Positions 20,043 to 31,847 are shown, numbered from the stretch's first letter. The stretch: 64,000 nt of DNA from Superficieibacter sp. 1612_C1 (GCF_015234305.1 NZ_JADGMI010000005.1:434001-498000); one strand, 5' to 3'. A program made the numbers and translations. The notes: a model not told the origin generated them from the sequence alone.

Positions 20043-20537
20043 TTACTTTACGACGCGTAGTGCCGGACGGCCACCGCGCGGCGGCGGATCGTCATCGGGA
20101 TCGTTGTCATCCTGATGGTCGGGCTTGTCGCCGTCAATAACGGACATCACCGTTTCATTTTCAACGTCGGACTCGCCATCATCGTTCTGGCTGACAATGT
20201 CTTCATCATAGGCCGCTTCCGGCTCGAACATCGTGCCTGCGCCGTTTTCACGGGCATAGACCGCCAGCACCGCAGCCAGCGGCACGGAGACCTGACGAGG
20301 CACGCCGCCAAAGCGCGCGTTGAAACGCACTTCGTCGTTCGCCAGCTCCAGATTACCGACCGCACGCGGCGCGATATTCAACACAATTTGCCCGTCGCGC
20401 GCATATTCCATTGGGACATGCACGCCGGGCAGTGTCACATCCACTACCAGGTGCGGCGTGAGCTGGTTATCCAGCAGCCATTCATAGAATGCGCGCAGCA
20501 GATAAGGACGGCGTGGGGTTAATTGTGACAAATCCAT
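20043..20537 (-). CDS. sspB: ClpXP adaptor SspB
   Basis: Adaptor that carries ssrA-tagged proteins, and the RseA fragment, to ClpXP. It has 164 residues. The folded N-terminal domain (RPYLLRAFYEWLLDNQLTPH, VPMEYARDGQIVLNIAP) is followed by a long acidic linker. The C-terminus GGRPALRVVK is the ClpX-binding tail. It is the second gene of the sspAB operon, five bases after sspA. Confidence 0.96.
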   Translation of the reverse strand: MDLSQLTPRRPYLLRAFYEWLLDNQLTPHLVVDVTLPGVHVPMEYARDGQIVLNIAPRAVGNLELANDEVRFNARFGGVPRQVSVPLAAVLAVYARENGAGTMFEPEAAYDEDIVSQNDDGESDVENETVMSVIDGDKPDHQDDNDPDDDPPPRGGRPALRVVK

Positions 20538-20542
20538 GCTGT

Positions 20543-21181
20543 TTAGCCCCGGCCAAGGCGTATTTCACGCTCGGCTTCAGTCAGAGAAGCGAGGAAAGAG
20601 TCACGTTCGAAGACGCGAGTCATGTAGCCTTTCAGCTCTTTCGCACCCGCGCCGCTAAATTCAATCCCCAGCAGCGGCAAACGCCACAGCAGAGGTGCCA
20701 GGTAGCAATCTACCAGGCTGAACTCATCGCTCAGGAAGTAAGGCTTCTGACCAAATACAGGCGCAATAGCCTGCAACTCTTCGCGCAATTGTTTACGCGC
20801 GGCATCTGCTTCGGAAGAAGAACCGTTAACGATGACGTTCATCAGCGTGTACCAGTCCTTTTCAATACGTTGCATGTAAAGACGGCTTTCACCGCGCGCA
20901 ACCGGATAAACCGGCATCAGCGGCGGATGCGGAAAACGCTCATCAAGATATTCCATGATGATACGGGATTCCCACAGGGTCAGCTCACGATCCACCAGCG
21001 TCGGAACACTCTGATTCGGGTTGAGGTCAATCAGATCCTGAGGCGGGTTGTCCTTCTCCACGTGCTCTATTTCGAAGCTAACACCCTTTTCAGCCAGCAC
21101 AATGCGGACCTGATGGCTATAGATGTCAGTAGGACCAGAAAACAGCGTCATTACCGAACGTTTGTTGGCAGCGACAGCCAT
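20543..21181 (-). CDS. sspA: Stringent starvation protein A
   Basis: Glutathione-S-transferase-fold protein that binds RNA polymerase holoenzyme and acts in stationary-phase and acid-stress expression, 212 residues. The thioredoxin-like N-terminal domain begins RSVMTLFSGPTDIYSHQVRI and includes QSVPTLVDRELTLWESRIIM. The all-helical C-terminal half ends FLASLTEAEREIRLGRG. It forms an operon with sspB downstream of rplM-rpsI. Confidence 0.96.
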   Translation of the reverse strand: MAVAANKRSVMTLFSGPTDIYSHQVRIVLAEKGVSFEIEHVEKDNPPQDLIDLNPNQSVPTLVDRELTLWESRIIMEYLDERFPHPPLMPVYPVARGESRLYMQRIEKDWYTLMNVIVNGSSSEADAARKQLREELQAIAPVFGQKPYFLSDEFSLVDCYLAPLLWRLPLLGIEFSGAGAKELKGYMTRVFERDSFLASLTEAEREIRLGRG

Positions 21182-21433
21182 GAAAACCTCCAGGTATATT
21201 CAGAATTTTTACTGCTGCCAGCCACACCGTGACTGACCAGATGTTTACGCCTCATTTCCGTTGAACGACATTCCTGTTCAGTTAGTAAACAAAAAATGAA
21301 CAATCCCCGTTATTTGGGCAGAAAATTGGATGATAGTTTACCAGATTTTGACGCCTTTGTGGTGGGGGGATTCTGGAAATGTGGAAAAAGAGGCCCGATA
21401 ACGGTCATGAATGTGGATAAACGTCGTTTAGTC

Positions 21434-21466
21434 CATAAAAAAACCCGCCGAAGCGGGTTTTTTCGC
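21434..21466 (-). terminator. Terminator of rplM-rpsI
   Basis: AAAACCCGC and GCGGGTTTT pair around CGAA with T-runs on both strands, giving a possible bidirectional terminator. It lies 30 bases past the rpsI stop. Confidence 0.9.
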
Positions 21467-21495
21467 CAATGGTTGTCTGCCTGAGCAGAAACCAA

Positions 21496-21891
<396 letters not shown>

Positions 21892-21903
21892 CTATAATCC
21901 CGA

Positions 21904-22356
<453 letters not shown>

Positions 22357-22497
22357 TTACACGTTGGTGAACACCCAAACGCTTCAAAACACATGAGGCT
22401 CACACGACATTGTCCAGTAAACCTACCCCCTCGGATATGTTTAAACCGGCACACAACGTTCTGGGAAAAAAACGTTGTTGTAACGTGGGGTCGCAGG

Positions 22498-22503
22498 ATT
22501 ATA
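22498..22503 (-). promoter_or_regulatory. rplM-rpsI promoter, -10 element
   Basis: A perfect TATAAT on the minus strand, about 165 bases before rplM and 78 bases past the zapE stop. It lies in the only sizeable gap upstream, which suggests independent transcription from zapE. Confidence 0.6.
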
Positions 22504-22580
22504 GAGAAGTCAGGGTCAAAGATCGACCCCTTTTTGTGATTTGCAGCGGGTTTTACGCGCAGCAGATGGCCTGCTTCCCC

Positions 22581-23705
22581 TCACGGCATATGTTCAAGGC
22601 GTAAATACTCTTCGCTCTGCATCTCCTGTAGGCGCGACAGGCAGCGGCGGAATTCGAACTGTAGCGCGTTTCCCTGATAAATCTCGTCCAGCGGACGTTC
22701 GGCGCTGACCACCAGCTTCACGTGCCGCTCATAGAACTCATCGACCAGCGCGATAAAGCGTCGGGCTTCGCTCTCCATCAGCGGCGTCATCACCGGTACA
22801 TCAAATAACAGCACGGTGTGGAACAGGCGTGAGAGCGCGATGTAGTCATGCTGGCTGCGGGCATCCACGCACAGGGTGGTAAACGACGCCGCCAGCGTCT
22901 GATTTTCTACGCCCAGCGTCGGGAACGGGCGATGGTTAATTTCAAGTTCCGGCGTATGTTCACGTTTAGCGCCCGCCAGTGAGAGCCAGAGGCTGTCCAT
23001 CTGGTGTTGCGTGTCGCTATTCAGCGGCGACAGCCACAGATGCGCCTGGGTGAGCGTGCGCAGACGATAATCGATACCGGCATCGACATTCATGATGTCG
23101 CAGTGGGTTTTGATCGCCTCAATCGCGGGCAAAAAGCGCGCGCGCTGTAAGCCGTTGCGATACAGCTCATCCGGCGGAATATTGGAGGTGGCGACCAGCG
23201 TAATGCCGCGGGCAAACAGCGCTTTCATCAGCCCACCCAGCAACATTGCATCGGTAATATCCGAGACAAAGAATTCATCGAAGCACAGCACATCGGTTTC
23301 GGCTTTAAAGCGGTCGGCAACAATCTCCAGCGGATCGCTCTCGCCCTGCAATGCCGTCAGCTCTTCATGTACGCGCAACATAAAGCGGTGAAAATGCAGA
23401 CGCTGTTTACGCGCGCCGGGCAGGCTCTGGTAAAAGAGATCCATCAGCCAGGTTTTGCCACGTCCAACGCCGCCCCACATATAAAGGCCGCGTGCGGAGG
23501 GAGCGGTGACGATTTCCTGCTTACTAAGCAATTTGCCAATTTTCGCAAATAACCCGCCGTTTTGCCTGACTGGCTCAGGCTGCATTGCCAGTTGCTGATA
23601 GATCGCGTCCAGGCGCTCCACGGCCTCCCGCTGGACGTCGTCGGGTTGGTGAGTGCCCTCACGCAGGGCCTGTTGATAACGCGATGTCGGGGAAGTGCTT
23701 TGCAT
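22581..23705 (-). CDS. zapE: Cell division protein ZapE (AFG1-like ATPase)
   Basis: 374 residues, AAA+ ATPase of the AFG1/LACE1 family that associates with the Z-ring under low-oxygen or heat stress in E. coli. Walker A is GGVGRGKTWLMDLF. Walker B is VLCFDEFFVSDITDA. A sensor-1-type asparagine sits in TLVATSNIPPDEL. The C-terminus SRLQEMQSEEYL matches E. coli. It is divergent from zapG. Confidence 0.95.
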   Translation of the reverse strand: MQSTSPTSRYQQALREGTHQPDDVQREAVERLDAIYQQLAMQPEPVRQNGGLFAKIGKLLSKQEIVTAPSARGLYMWGGVGRGKTWLMDLFYQSLPGARKQRLHFHRFMLRVHEELTALQGESDPLEIVADRFKAETDVLCFDEFFVSDITDAMLLGGLMKALFARGITLVATSNIPPDELYRNGLQRARFLPAIEAIKTHCDIMNVDAGIDYRLRTLTQAHLWLSPLNSDTQHQMDSLWLSLAGAKREHTPELEINHRPFPTLGVENQTLAASFTTLCVDARSQHDYIALSRLFHTVLLFDVPVMTPLMESEARRFIALVDEFYERHVKLVVSAERPLDEIYQGNALQFEFRRCLSRLQEMQSEEYLRLEHMP

Positions 23706-23896
23706 GGCTTATTATTATCCCTTGTAAATCAGAGTGCCACTGTTCACGGTTGGCGAAAAAAAGGCCGTTCTACACTACGCGATGTGCGGCCGGGATTCCA
23801 CTTCTGAGGATTTAGCGGTTATAGTGGCATAATCGGGCACGGGCATGGAGCCTCGCGGCCAACACCCTACGGAATCACACACAACGGGAGATGTAC

Positions 23897-24295
23897 ATGA
23901 CCTGGGAATATGCGCTAATTGGTTTAGTTGTCGGTATCATCATCGGTGCCGTTGCCATGCGTTTTGGTAATCGTAAATTACGTCAACAGCAGGCTTTGCA
24001 GTACGAACTGGAAAAGAACAAAGCAGAGCTGGAGGAGTATCGTGAGGAGCTGGTGAGCCACTTTGCCCACAGTGCCGAGCTGCTGGATAACATGGCTGAT
24101 GATTATCGTAAGATTTATCAGCATATGGCAAAAAGCTCCAGCAACCTTCTGCCGGGCATGGCGGCGGAAAATAATCCTTTCCGCAATCGTCTGGCTGAGT
24201 CGGAAGCCAATAACGATCAGGCCCCGGTGCAGATGCCGCGCGACTACTCAGAAGGCGCATCTGGCCTGCTGCGTAATGGCGTGAAGCGCGATTAA
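23897..24295 (+). CDS. zapG: Envelope/cell division protein ZapG (YhcB)
   Basis: 132 residues: one N-terminal membrane helix (ALIGLVVGIIIGAVAM) and then a long cytoplasmic coiled coil. The C-terminal DQAPVQMPRDYSEGASGLL is the conserved DUF1043 motif. The ATG at 23897 is preferred over one two codons earlier because GGGAG lies six bases before it. In E. coli it links envelope growth to division. It has its own promoter between zapE and itself. Confidence 0.95.
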   Translation: MTWEYALIGLVVGIIIGAVAMRFGNRKLRQQQALQYELEKNKAELEEYREELVSHFAHSAELLDNMADDYRKIYQHMAKSSSNLLPGMAAENNPFRNRLAESEANNDQAPVQMPRDYSEGASGLLRNGVKRD

Positions 24296-24320
24296 TAAGA
24301 TTGATGGCAAACCGTCCGTG

Positions 24321-24368
24321 GACCGCCGGGTTGGGCCTCCCTCCGGGAACCAATTCCGGTGTTTCCCC
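24321..24368 (+). repeat. Dispersed repeat, copy 1 (after zapG)
   Basis: About 48 bases starting GACCGCCGGGTTGGG and ending GTTTCCCC. They are nearly identical to the minus strand at 31944-31995. A GGGCGCA/TGCGCCC hairpin follows at 24389-24407. It is not a REP unit of the GCCGGATG or GCCGGGTAAGG type seen elsewhere here. Confidence 0.7.
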
Positions 24369-24532
24369 TGACGCCCCCTTTTCTTTTAGGGCGCACGCGC
24401 TGCGCCCGCTTCAACTATTCTTATCCCAGCTATTATTTAATCATTATCGCATTGTGACCCGGCCACATTTTCAATAACATCAAACTGTTTTGGGATGGTC
24501 TTCTTTCACTTCAGGTATGAGAGCCAGCATCA

Positions 24533-25900
24533 ATGAAGAAACAAACCCTGCTGTTGAGTGCGTTAGCGTTGAGTGTCGGGTTATCTCTTTCGGCACCCTT
24601 TACGGCTGCTGCGGCACTGCCGTCGCAGGTTCCTGGCCAGGCGGCGCTGCCGAGCCTGGCCCCCATGCTGGAAAAAGTTCTGCCTGCGGTGGTCAGCGTT
24701 CAGGTTGAAGGCACCGCCGTACAGGGGGCAAAAGTACCGGAAGAGTTGAAGAAATTCTTCGGCGACGTTGCCCCGGATCAACAGCCGCAGCCGTTTGAAG
24801 GGCTGGGCTCCGGTGTGATTATCGACGCGGCGAAAGGTTACATTCTCACTAACAATCATGTGATTAATCAGGCGCAGAAGATCAGCGTTCAGCTCAACGA
24901 TGGTCGCGAGTTTGATGCCAAACTGATTGGCAGCGACGATCAGAGCGATATCGCGCTGCTGCAAATCCAGAACGCCACCAATCTGACGCAGATTGCGATT
25001 GCCGATTCCGACAAACTGCGCGTCGGTGACTTTGCGGTTGCGGTCGGCAACCCGTTTGGCCTTGGGCAAACGGCGACCTCCGGGATCGTCTCCGCGCTGG
25101 GGCGCAGCGGTCTGAACCTGGAAGGGCTGGAAAACTTTATCCAGACCGATGCCTCCATCAACCGCGGCAACTCTGGCGGCGCGCTGCTGAACCTTAACGG
25201 CGAGCTGATCGGCATCAACACCGCGATCCTTGCGCCGGGCGGCGGCAGCGTCGGTATCGGCTTTGCTATCCCCAGTAATATGGCGCGCACCCTCGCTCAG
25301 CAGCTGATTCAGTTTGGTGAAATCAAACGCGGCCTGCTGGGTATTAAAGGGATGGAGATGTCTTCTGACATTGCCAGGGCCTTTAATCTGAACGTCACCC
25401 GTGGCGCGTTTGTCAGCGAAGTGCTGCGTAATTCCGGCTCAGCGAAAGCGGGCGTCAAATCCGGCGACGTCATCGTCAGCCTGAACGACAAACCGTTGAA
25501 CAGCTTTGCCGAACTGCGTTCGCGTATCGCCACGACCGAACCGGGCAGTAAAGTGAAGCTCGGCCTGCTGCGCGACGGCAAACCGCTCGATGTGGAAGTG
25601 ACGCTCGATAAGAGCACTTCGTCTTCTGCCAGCGCGGAGATGATTGCACCAGCGCTTCAGGGCGCGAAACTCAGCGACGGCCAGCTAAAAGACGGCTCGA
25701 AAGGCATCACGGTCGATGAGGTCGAGAAAGACAGCGCCGCGGCCCAGGCCGGTCTGCATAAAGGCGATGTGATCACCGGGCTCAATCGCGAACGCATTCA
25801 TTCTATTGCCGAAATGCGTAAAGCGCTGGAGTCAAAACCTTCCATTATCGCCCTGAATATCGTGCGCGGTAATGAGAGCATCTATCTGCTTCTGCGCTGA
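24533..25900 (+). CDS. degQ: Periplasmic serine endoprotease DegQ
   Basis: 455 residues, HtrA family. The signal peptide is residues 1-27 (cut after TAAA). The catalytic triad is His109 (TNNHV), Asp139 (QSDIALL) and Ser214 (NRGNSGGAL). Two C-terminal PDZ domains follow, the second ending ESKPSIIALNIVRGNESIYL. It degrades and chaperones misfolded periplasmic proteins as an oligomer. degS follows 90 bases later; a TCCGGACGTCAC hairpin in the gap could dampen read-through. Confidence 0.97.
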   Translation: MKKQTLLLSALALSVGLSLSAPFTAAAALPSQVPGQAALPSLAPMLEKVLPAVVSVQVEGTAVQGAKVPEELKKFFGDVAPDQQPQPFEGLGSGVIIDAAKGYILTNNHVINQAQKISVQLNDGREFDAKLIGSDDQSDIALLQIQNATNLTQIAIADSDKLRVGDFAVAVGNPFGLGQTATSGIVSALGRSGLNLEGLENFIQTDASINRGNSGGALLNLNGELIGINTAILAPGGGSVGIGFAIPSNMARTLAQQLIQFGEIKRGLLGIKGMEMSSDIARAFNLNVTRGAFVSEVLRNSGSAKAGVKSGDVIVSLNDKPLNSFAELRSRIATTEPGSKVKLGLLRDGKPLDVEVTLDKSTSSSASAEMIAPALQGAKLSDGQLKDGSKGITVDEVEKDSAAAQAGLHKGDVITGLNRERIHSIAEMRKALESKPSIIALNIVRGNESIYLLLR

Positions 25901-25990
25901 TTAATGGCGGTTCCGGACGTCACCTGACGTGTGATGTCCGGATAAGTCGTGCTATGCTGCGACGGTTTACTTATCAATGATATCCGCATC

Positions 25991-27058
25991 ATGCTTGTGA
26001 AGCTTTTACGCTCGACTGCTATCGGTTTGATTGTTGGCGGCCTGTTACTGGCTGCCATGCCCTCTTTACGCCAGTGGAACGTCAATTCCACGCCGCACTA
26101 TGACAGTGCCGACGAGTCGCCGGTCAGCTACAACCAGGCTGTTCGCCGCGCCGCGCCTGCGGTGGTGAACGTTTATAACCGCGGGATGAACAGTTCCAGC
26201 CATAATCAACTGGAGATCCGCACGCTGGGTTCCGGGGTGATTATGGATGAGCGTGGCTATATTGTGACCAACAAGCACGTGATTAACGATGCGGACCAGA
26301 TCATCGTTGCGCTTCAGGACGGGCGCGTTTTTGAGGCGTTGCTGGTCGGTTCGGATAGCCTGACCGATCTGGCGGTGCTTAAAATTAACGCCACCGGCGG
26401 TCTGCCGGTGATCCCGATTAACCGCAAGCGCATACCGCACATCGGTGACGTGGTGCTGGCGATTGGCAACCCCTATAACCTCGGGCAGACCATCACCCAG
26501 GGGATCATCAGCGCCACCGGGCGCATCGGCCTGAACCCCTCGGGGCGGCAAAACTTCCTGCAAACCGATGCCTCCATTAACCACGGTAACTCCGGCGGCG
26601 CGCTGATTAACTCGCTCGGCGAACTGATGGGCATTAATACCCTCTCCTTTGATAAGAGCAACGATGGCGAGACGCCGGAAGGGATCGGCTTTGCGATCCC
26701 CTTCCAGCTGGCGACCAAGATTATGGATAAGCTGATCCGCGATGGCCGGGTGATCCGCGGCTATATCGGCATCGGCGGCCGTGAAATTGCGCCGCTCCAC
26801 GCTCAGGGCGCGGGGATCGATCAGATTCAGGGGATTGTGGTTAACGAAGTGTCGCCGGGCGGCCCGGCAGCGGAAGCGGGCATCCAGGTCAACGATGTGA
26901 TTGTGTCAGTGAATAATAAACCGGCAGTCTCCGCGCTGGAGACGATGGATCAGGTGGCAGAAATCCGGCCGGGTTCGGTGATCCCAGTGGAAGTCATGCG
27001 CGAGGATAAGAAGCTGAAGCTGAACGTGACGATTCAGGAATACCCGGCAACCGAGTAA
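25991..27058 (+). CDS. degS: Envelope stress protease DegS
   Basis: 355 residues, matching E. coli DegS. A single N-terminal membrane anchor (TAIGLIVGGLLLAAM) is followed by the trypsin-like domain and one PDZ domain. The triad is His96, Asp126 and Ser201 (INHGNSGGAL). It senses misfolded porin C-termini and makes the first cut in RseA to release sigma-E. The start MLVKLLRS at 25991 aligns with E. coli; a longer frame upstream is unlikely. Confidence 0.97.
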   Translation: MLVKLLRSTAIGLIVGGLLLAAMPSLRQWNVNSTPHYDSADESPVSYNQAVRRAAPAVVNVYNRGMNSSSHNQLEIRTLGSGVIMDERGYIVTNKHVINDADQIIVALQDGRVFEALLVGSDSLTDLAVLKINATGGLPVIPINRKRIPHIGDVVLAIGNPYNLGQTITQGIISATGRIGLNPSGRQNFLQTDASINHGNSGGALINSLGELMGINTLSFDKSNDGETPEGIGFAIPFQLATKIMDKLIRDGRVIRGYIGIGGREIAPLHAQGAGIDQIQGIVVNEVSPGGPAAEAGIQVNDVIVSVNNKPAVSALETMDQVAEIRPGSVIPVEVMREDKKLKLNVTIQEYPATE

Positions 27059-27073
27059 GTGAGATGCCGCGTT

Positions 27074-27169
27074 TTACCGGGTGGCGGCTGTGCCTTACCC
27101 GGTCTACGTTTTATCTATCAATGGCTTACACGAAATAACAGGCCCGGTAAGCGCAGCGCCACCGGGCAT
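27074..27169. repeat. REP pair between degS and mdh
   Basis: Two opposed REP units (about 27074-27106 and 27140-27169) with ACCGGGTGGCGGC and GCAGCGCCACCGGGC cores, in the gap between convergent degS and mdh. It probably protects both mRNA 3' ends. Confidence 0.75.
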
Positions 27170-27193
27170 CGCATTACCGGGTCGTAATACAAC

Positions 27194-28279
<1,086 letters not shown>

Positions 28280-28487
28280 TTATGAAGGCCGTAGTCACTT
28301 TCGATAGCGTATCAACACGCGGTTACATTACACCGTGGAGGGCAACCAAAACAACATCAATTTGATAACAATTATTTTACTTTTAAACCGATCCCTTTCT
28401 TGTGATTCAGACGTGTTTCTTAATAACGAAATTTGATAAAATCAGTCTCTTTCATAACATTATTTCAGCCTTATTCACGGCAGATAG

Positions 28488-28523
28488 TTTGCATAAAAAT
28501 TCATCAGTATGCATAATAATGTT
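28488..28523 (+). promoter_or_regulatory. Two tandem ARG boxes (argR autoregulation)
   Basis: TTTGCATAAAAATTCATC (28488-28505) and AGTATGCATAATAATGTT (28506-28523) are adjacent 18-bp imperfect palindromes resembling the TGAAT/ATTCA ARG-box form. They end 27 bases before the argR ATG, as in E. coli. The rest of the 28133-28550 gap is AT-rich promoter DNA for mdh and argR without a gene. Confidence 0.8.
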
Positions 28524-28547
28524 GTTTCTACCGCCATGATTGGGTGA

Positions 28548-29021
<474 letters not shown>

Positions 29022-29027
29022 TCCCCC

Positions 29028-29055
29028 TTCCCTCCAGATGACGCTGGAGGGAATC
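29028..29055 (+). terminator. Terminator after argR
   Basis: TTCCCTCCAG (29028-29037) pairs with CTGGAGGGAA (29044-29053) just past the argR stop, followed by TCTCCTTTCT. Confidence 0.75.
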
Positions 29056-29396
29056 TCCTTTCTGCGCGGCGTAAACCCGATAATTCCCTGCTTTTCCTTT
29101 AGCACTTAGTGCGATCTACGGCGCTCAATCATTCACAAGGTGAATGATTCTTGAAGAAACCGCACGAAAAATCAAATGCGCCTATCCTGCTGATTTTTAA
29201 TATTTTGTTAACATTCCTGCGCACAAAACATCCATTTTTTATTCCTTCATGTTATAGCGTTTGTCATCGTTAAAACTTATTAACGCAGGTTATAATTAGT
29301 CTGTTATTAATTTTCCGGGTTATTAGTGTATACTTGATTTTGTGATGAGGGTCACGAAATAAGACCCTTACGAAAAAATTCGACGAGGTAAATAAC
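29056..29396 (+). promoter_or_regulatory. AT-rich upstream region of the yhcN pair
   Basis: This 341-base stretch has no credible gene. A -10-like TATACT lies at 29329-29334, about 60 bases before the first yhcN, and GAGG precedes its ATG. A GTGATGAGGGTCACGA dyad at 29341-29356 (GTGA, GTCAC) could be an operator. In E. coli yhcN responds to acid and peroxide, but the relevant site cannot be identified here. Confidence 0.4.
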
Positions 29397-29660
29397 ATGA
29401 AAATGACAACGACTGTAGCCACCCTGAGCCTGCTTTCAGCTCTTTCCTTTGGCGCTTTCGCCGCTGACTCTATCTCCAGCGAGCAGGCACTGAACCGCGA
29501 AGCTATCGGCACCGTCTCTGTAGGCGCGGTTGGCACCGCCCCGATGGACATGCGAGCCATGCTGGATGAGAAAGCCGCCGAGCAGGGCGCATCCGCCTAC
29601 CGCGTTATCGAAGCGCGTACCGGCGACCAGTGGCATGCCACTGCCGAACTGTACAAATAA
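29397..29660 (+). CDS. yhcN: YhcN-family periplasmic stress protein, copy 1
   Basis: 87 residues of the DUF1471 (BhsA/McbA/YhcN) family. The signal peptide is residues 1-22 (cut after FAA/A). The mature part carries REAIGTVSVGAVGTAPMDMR and the family ending GDQWHATAELYK. It is the closer of the two copies to E. coli YhcN. Family members are small periplasmic proteins linked to stress and biofilm; the exact role is unknown. It has no terminator before copy 2, so the two may be co-transcribed. Confidence 0.92.
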   Translation: MKMTTTVATLSLLSALSFGAFAADSISSEQALNREAIGTVSVGAVGTAPMDMRAMLDEKAAEQGASAYRVIEARTGDQWHATAELYK

Positions 29661-29757
29661 GTTAATTAAGTAAAACCATCTTCTCTCCTGCGGCATCCCA
29701 TAAAAAAGCGACACAAAACGCCATGCCGCATGGATACACCTGTGAGGAATATAGATT

Positions 29758-30024
29758 ATGAAAAACGTAATGATTATCGCATCCCTGGGCCTGGCCTCCC
29801 TTCTCTCCTTTGGTGCCGGTGCTGCTGCCCATCAGGTAAATGCTGAACAGGCACAGAACCTTCAGCCGATGGGTTCCATCTCAGCATCTGCTGTCGCAGG
29901 CAGCCCGATGGATATGCGTCATGAACTGGCAGCAAAAGCGGAAAAAGAAGGGGCCAGCAGCTATCGAATCACTGAAATGCGTACCGGTGACCACTGGCAC
30001 GCGACCGCAGAATTGTACAAATAA
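29758..30024 (+). CDS. YhcN-family periplasmic stress protein, copy 2
   Basis: 88 residues, tandem paralogue of the gene before it with 97 bases between. The signal peptide is about residues 1-23 (SFGAGAAAH). The core MGSISASAVAGSPMDMRHEL and the ending GDHWHATAELYK are shared with copy 1. The N-terminal half has diverged, so the duplication is not recent. It has its own GAGGAAT ribosome binding site. K-12 has only one yhcN here. Confidence 0.92.
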   Translation: MKNVMIIASLGLASLLSFGAGAAAHQVNAEQAQNLQPMGSISASAVAGSPMDMRHELAAKAEKEGASSYRITEMRTGDHWHATAELYK

Positions 30025-30051
30025 ACCCTCGTCGTCTGAACCGACGACCTT

Positions 30052-30078
30052 GCCCCCGTTCGCCGGGGGCTTTTTTTT
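30052..30078 (+). terminator. Terminator after the yhcN pair
   Basis: GCCCCCG and CGGGGGC form the stem with a run of eight T (30071-30078). It overlaps the stop codon region of the convergent yhcO. Confidence 0.93.
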
Positions 30079-30349
30079 AATGGCGCACGTTAAAACGTAA
30101 TTGCCCTTCCAGTTCTTCCTCTGCCTCATCAAATAGCAGGATCAGCGCACCGTAGCGGCGACGTTTCGTGTCGTTGAGATGGACGAAGTCGATTTCCAGC
30201 GGTAGCGGCAGCACATTGCCCATCACCACGTCCCACAGTGAATCCAGATCGCTTACCTGCTCGCTTTTCAGGGCAAATACGCGCGTGAATTCACGATAGA
30301 AGTCGCTTTGATTTTTTATTGTTGTAAAGTCAAAAGTATAAATTTTCAT
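30077..30349 (-). CDS. yhcO: Barstar-like protein YhcO
   Basis: 90 residues, barstar family. The start MKIYTFDF at 30349 matches E. coli YhcO; a longer frame is not supported. [11 protein letters not shown] and [10 protein letters not shown] correspond to the barstar helix that contacts barnase, and the protein ends [11 protein letters not shown]. No barnase-like ribonuclease is seen nearby, so it is an orphan inhibitor homologue. It lies 43 bases after the aldehyde dehydrogenase on the same strand. Confidence 0.93.
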   Translation of the reverse strand: MKIYTFDFTTIKNQSDFYREFTRVFALKSEQVSDLDSLWDVVMGNVLPLPLEIDFVHLNDTKRRRYGALILLFDEAEEELEGQLRFNVRH

Positions 30350-30392
30350 TGCCCGGTCCAACCCCAATGGACGGCATCTGCCGCCCGGCCGC

Positions 30393-31847
30393 TTATAATC
30401 CCCCAATGTGCAGGGTTTTCACTTCCAGAAACTCATCCAGTCCCAGCACGGAACCTTCACGTCCCAGCCCCGACTCTTTTACGCCACCAAATGGCGCAAC
30501 TTCGGTGGAAACCGCGCATTCGTTGACGCCAATCATGCCGCTTTCCAGCGCCTGAGAAACGCGGAAAATACGCTGCATATTCTGGGTATAGAAGTAGGCG
30601 GCAAGGCCAAACGGCGTATGGTTTGCACGCTGGATCACTTCATCTTCCGAGGTGAAACGGAAACAGGCCGCGACCGGACCAAACGTCTCTTCTTGCGCCA
30701 GTTTCATGCCGTCATTACAGTCGCCCAGCACCGTGGGCTGCCAGAAGTTACCGCCCAGCGCGTGCGCTTTGCCGCCGGCGAGGATTTTCGCACCTTTACT
30801 GACAGCATCATCAATATGTTCACGCACTTTATCCACGGCAGATGGCTCAATCAGCGGGCCGACAATTACGCCCTCTTCCAGCCCGTTCCCCACTTTTAGC
30901 GCCCCGACGGCGTCACTCAGCTTCTGGATAAAGCTGTCGTAGATACTTTCATGGAGATAGAAACGGTTGACGCTCACGCAGACCTGCCCGGCGTTACGGA
31001 ATTTGTTGGCGATGGCCCCCTGCACGGCAGCGTCAATGTCTGCATCGTCAAAAACGATATAGGGTGCGTTACCCCCCAGTTCCATAGAGATTTTTTTCAT
31101 GGTATCGGCGGAGTTGCGCACCAGCGTTTTGCCTACGGCGGTGGAGCCGGTAAAGGTGATTTTCCGCACGTCCGGGCTTGCCATGATCGCATCGCTGATG
31201 TCAGAGGTACTCCCCGCCACCGCATTCAGAACGCCATCCGGCACGCCCGCTTTTTTTGCCAGTTGCAGCAGGGCAAAGGCGCTAAGCGGCGTATTATTTG
31301 CCGGTTTGATAACGCCAGTGCAGCCCGCCGCCAGCGCCGGGCCGAGTTTGCGGGTAAGCATCGCCATCGGGAAGTTCCACGGGGTGATCGCCGCCACCAC
31401 GCCAACCGGTTCGCGCGTCGCCAGAATACGCGATCCTGGCTTCGCTGGCGGAATGATCTCACCGTTGGCGCGTTTCGCCTGCTCCGCAAACCACTGAATA
31501 AAGCTGGCAGCGTATTCCACTTCACCTTCAGCTTCTTTCAGCGGTTTCCCTTGCTCGGTAGTCATTAACTGCCCCAGCCAGCGTTTGTTTTCGATAATCA
31601 GTTGATACCAGCGGTAGAGGATTTCCGAGCGCTGTTTGGCCGTTTTCGCCCGCCAGCCAGGAAAAGCCCGGCTGGCAGCGGCGATAGCCTCTTCGGTCTC
31701 TTTTTTACCGGCTTTTGCAACACGGGTAATGACCTCGCCGGTTGCCGGGTTGACGACATCAAAGGTCGCGTCGAGCGTTTTCCAGACTCCATCTACCAGA
31801 TACCCTGTTTGAAAGAGTTCGTGCTCCTGAAGTGTCTGTGCTGCCAT
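30393..31847 (-). CDS. Succinate-semialdehyde dehydrogenase-type aldehyde dehydrogenase
   Basis: 484 residues, ALDH superfamily, most like GabD/Sad. The catalytic cysteine is Cys290 ([11 protein letters not shown]) and the general base is Glu256 ([10 protein letters not shown]). The NAD fold motif is FTGSTAVGK, and ITPWNFP is typical of the family. [18 protein letters not shown] closes the C-terminus. The start at 31847 ([12 protein letters not shown]) is preferred to one 15 codons earlier. A GabD-like role (succinate semialdehyde to succinate) is likely, but other short aldehydes are possible. It is not part of the K-12 locus between yhcO and aaeB, so it is an accessory insertion; no gab partners lie nearby. 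Confidence 0.85.
   Translation of the reverse strand: MAAQTLQEHELFQTGYLVDGVWKTLDATFDVVNPATGEVITRVAKAGKKETEEAIAAASRAFPGWRAKTAKQRSEILYRWYQLIIENKRWLGQLMTTEQGKPLKEAEGEVEYAASFIQWFAEQAKRANGEIIPPAKPGSRILATREPVGVVAAITPWNFPMAMLTRKLGPALAAGCTGVIKPANNTPLSAFALLQLAKKAGVPDGVLNAVAGSTSDISDAIMASPDVRKITFTGSTAVGKTLVRNSADTMKKISMELGGNAPYIVFDDADIDAAVQGAIANKFRNAGQVCVSVNRFYLHESIYDSFIQKLSDAVGALKVGNGLEEGVIVGPLIEPSAVDKVREHIDDAVSKGAKILAGGKAHALGGNFWQPTVLGDCNDGMKLAQEETFGPVAACFRFTSEDEVIQRANHTPFGLAAYFYTQNMQRIFRVSQALESGMIGVNECAVSTEVAPFGGVKESGLGREGSVLGLDEFLEVKTLHIGGL

Noticed and set aside
24533-27058. degQ and degS as a recent duplication
   Set aside because: The pair is the ordinary ancestral arrangement of enterobacteria with different domain content, not a new event.
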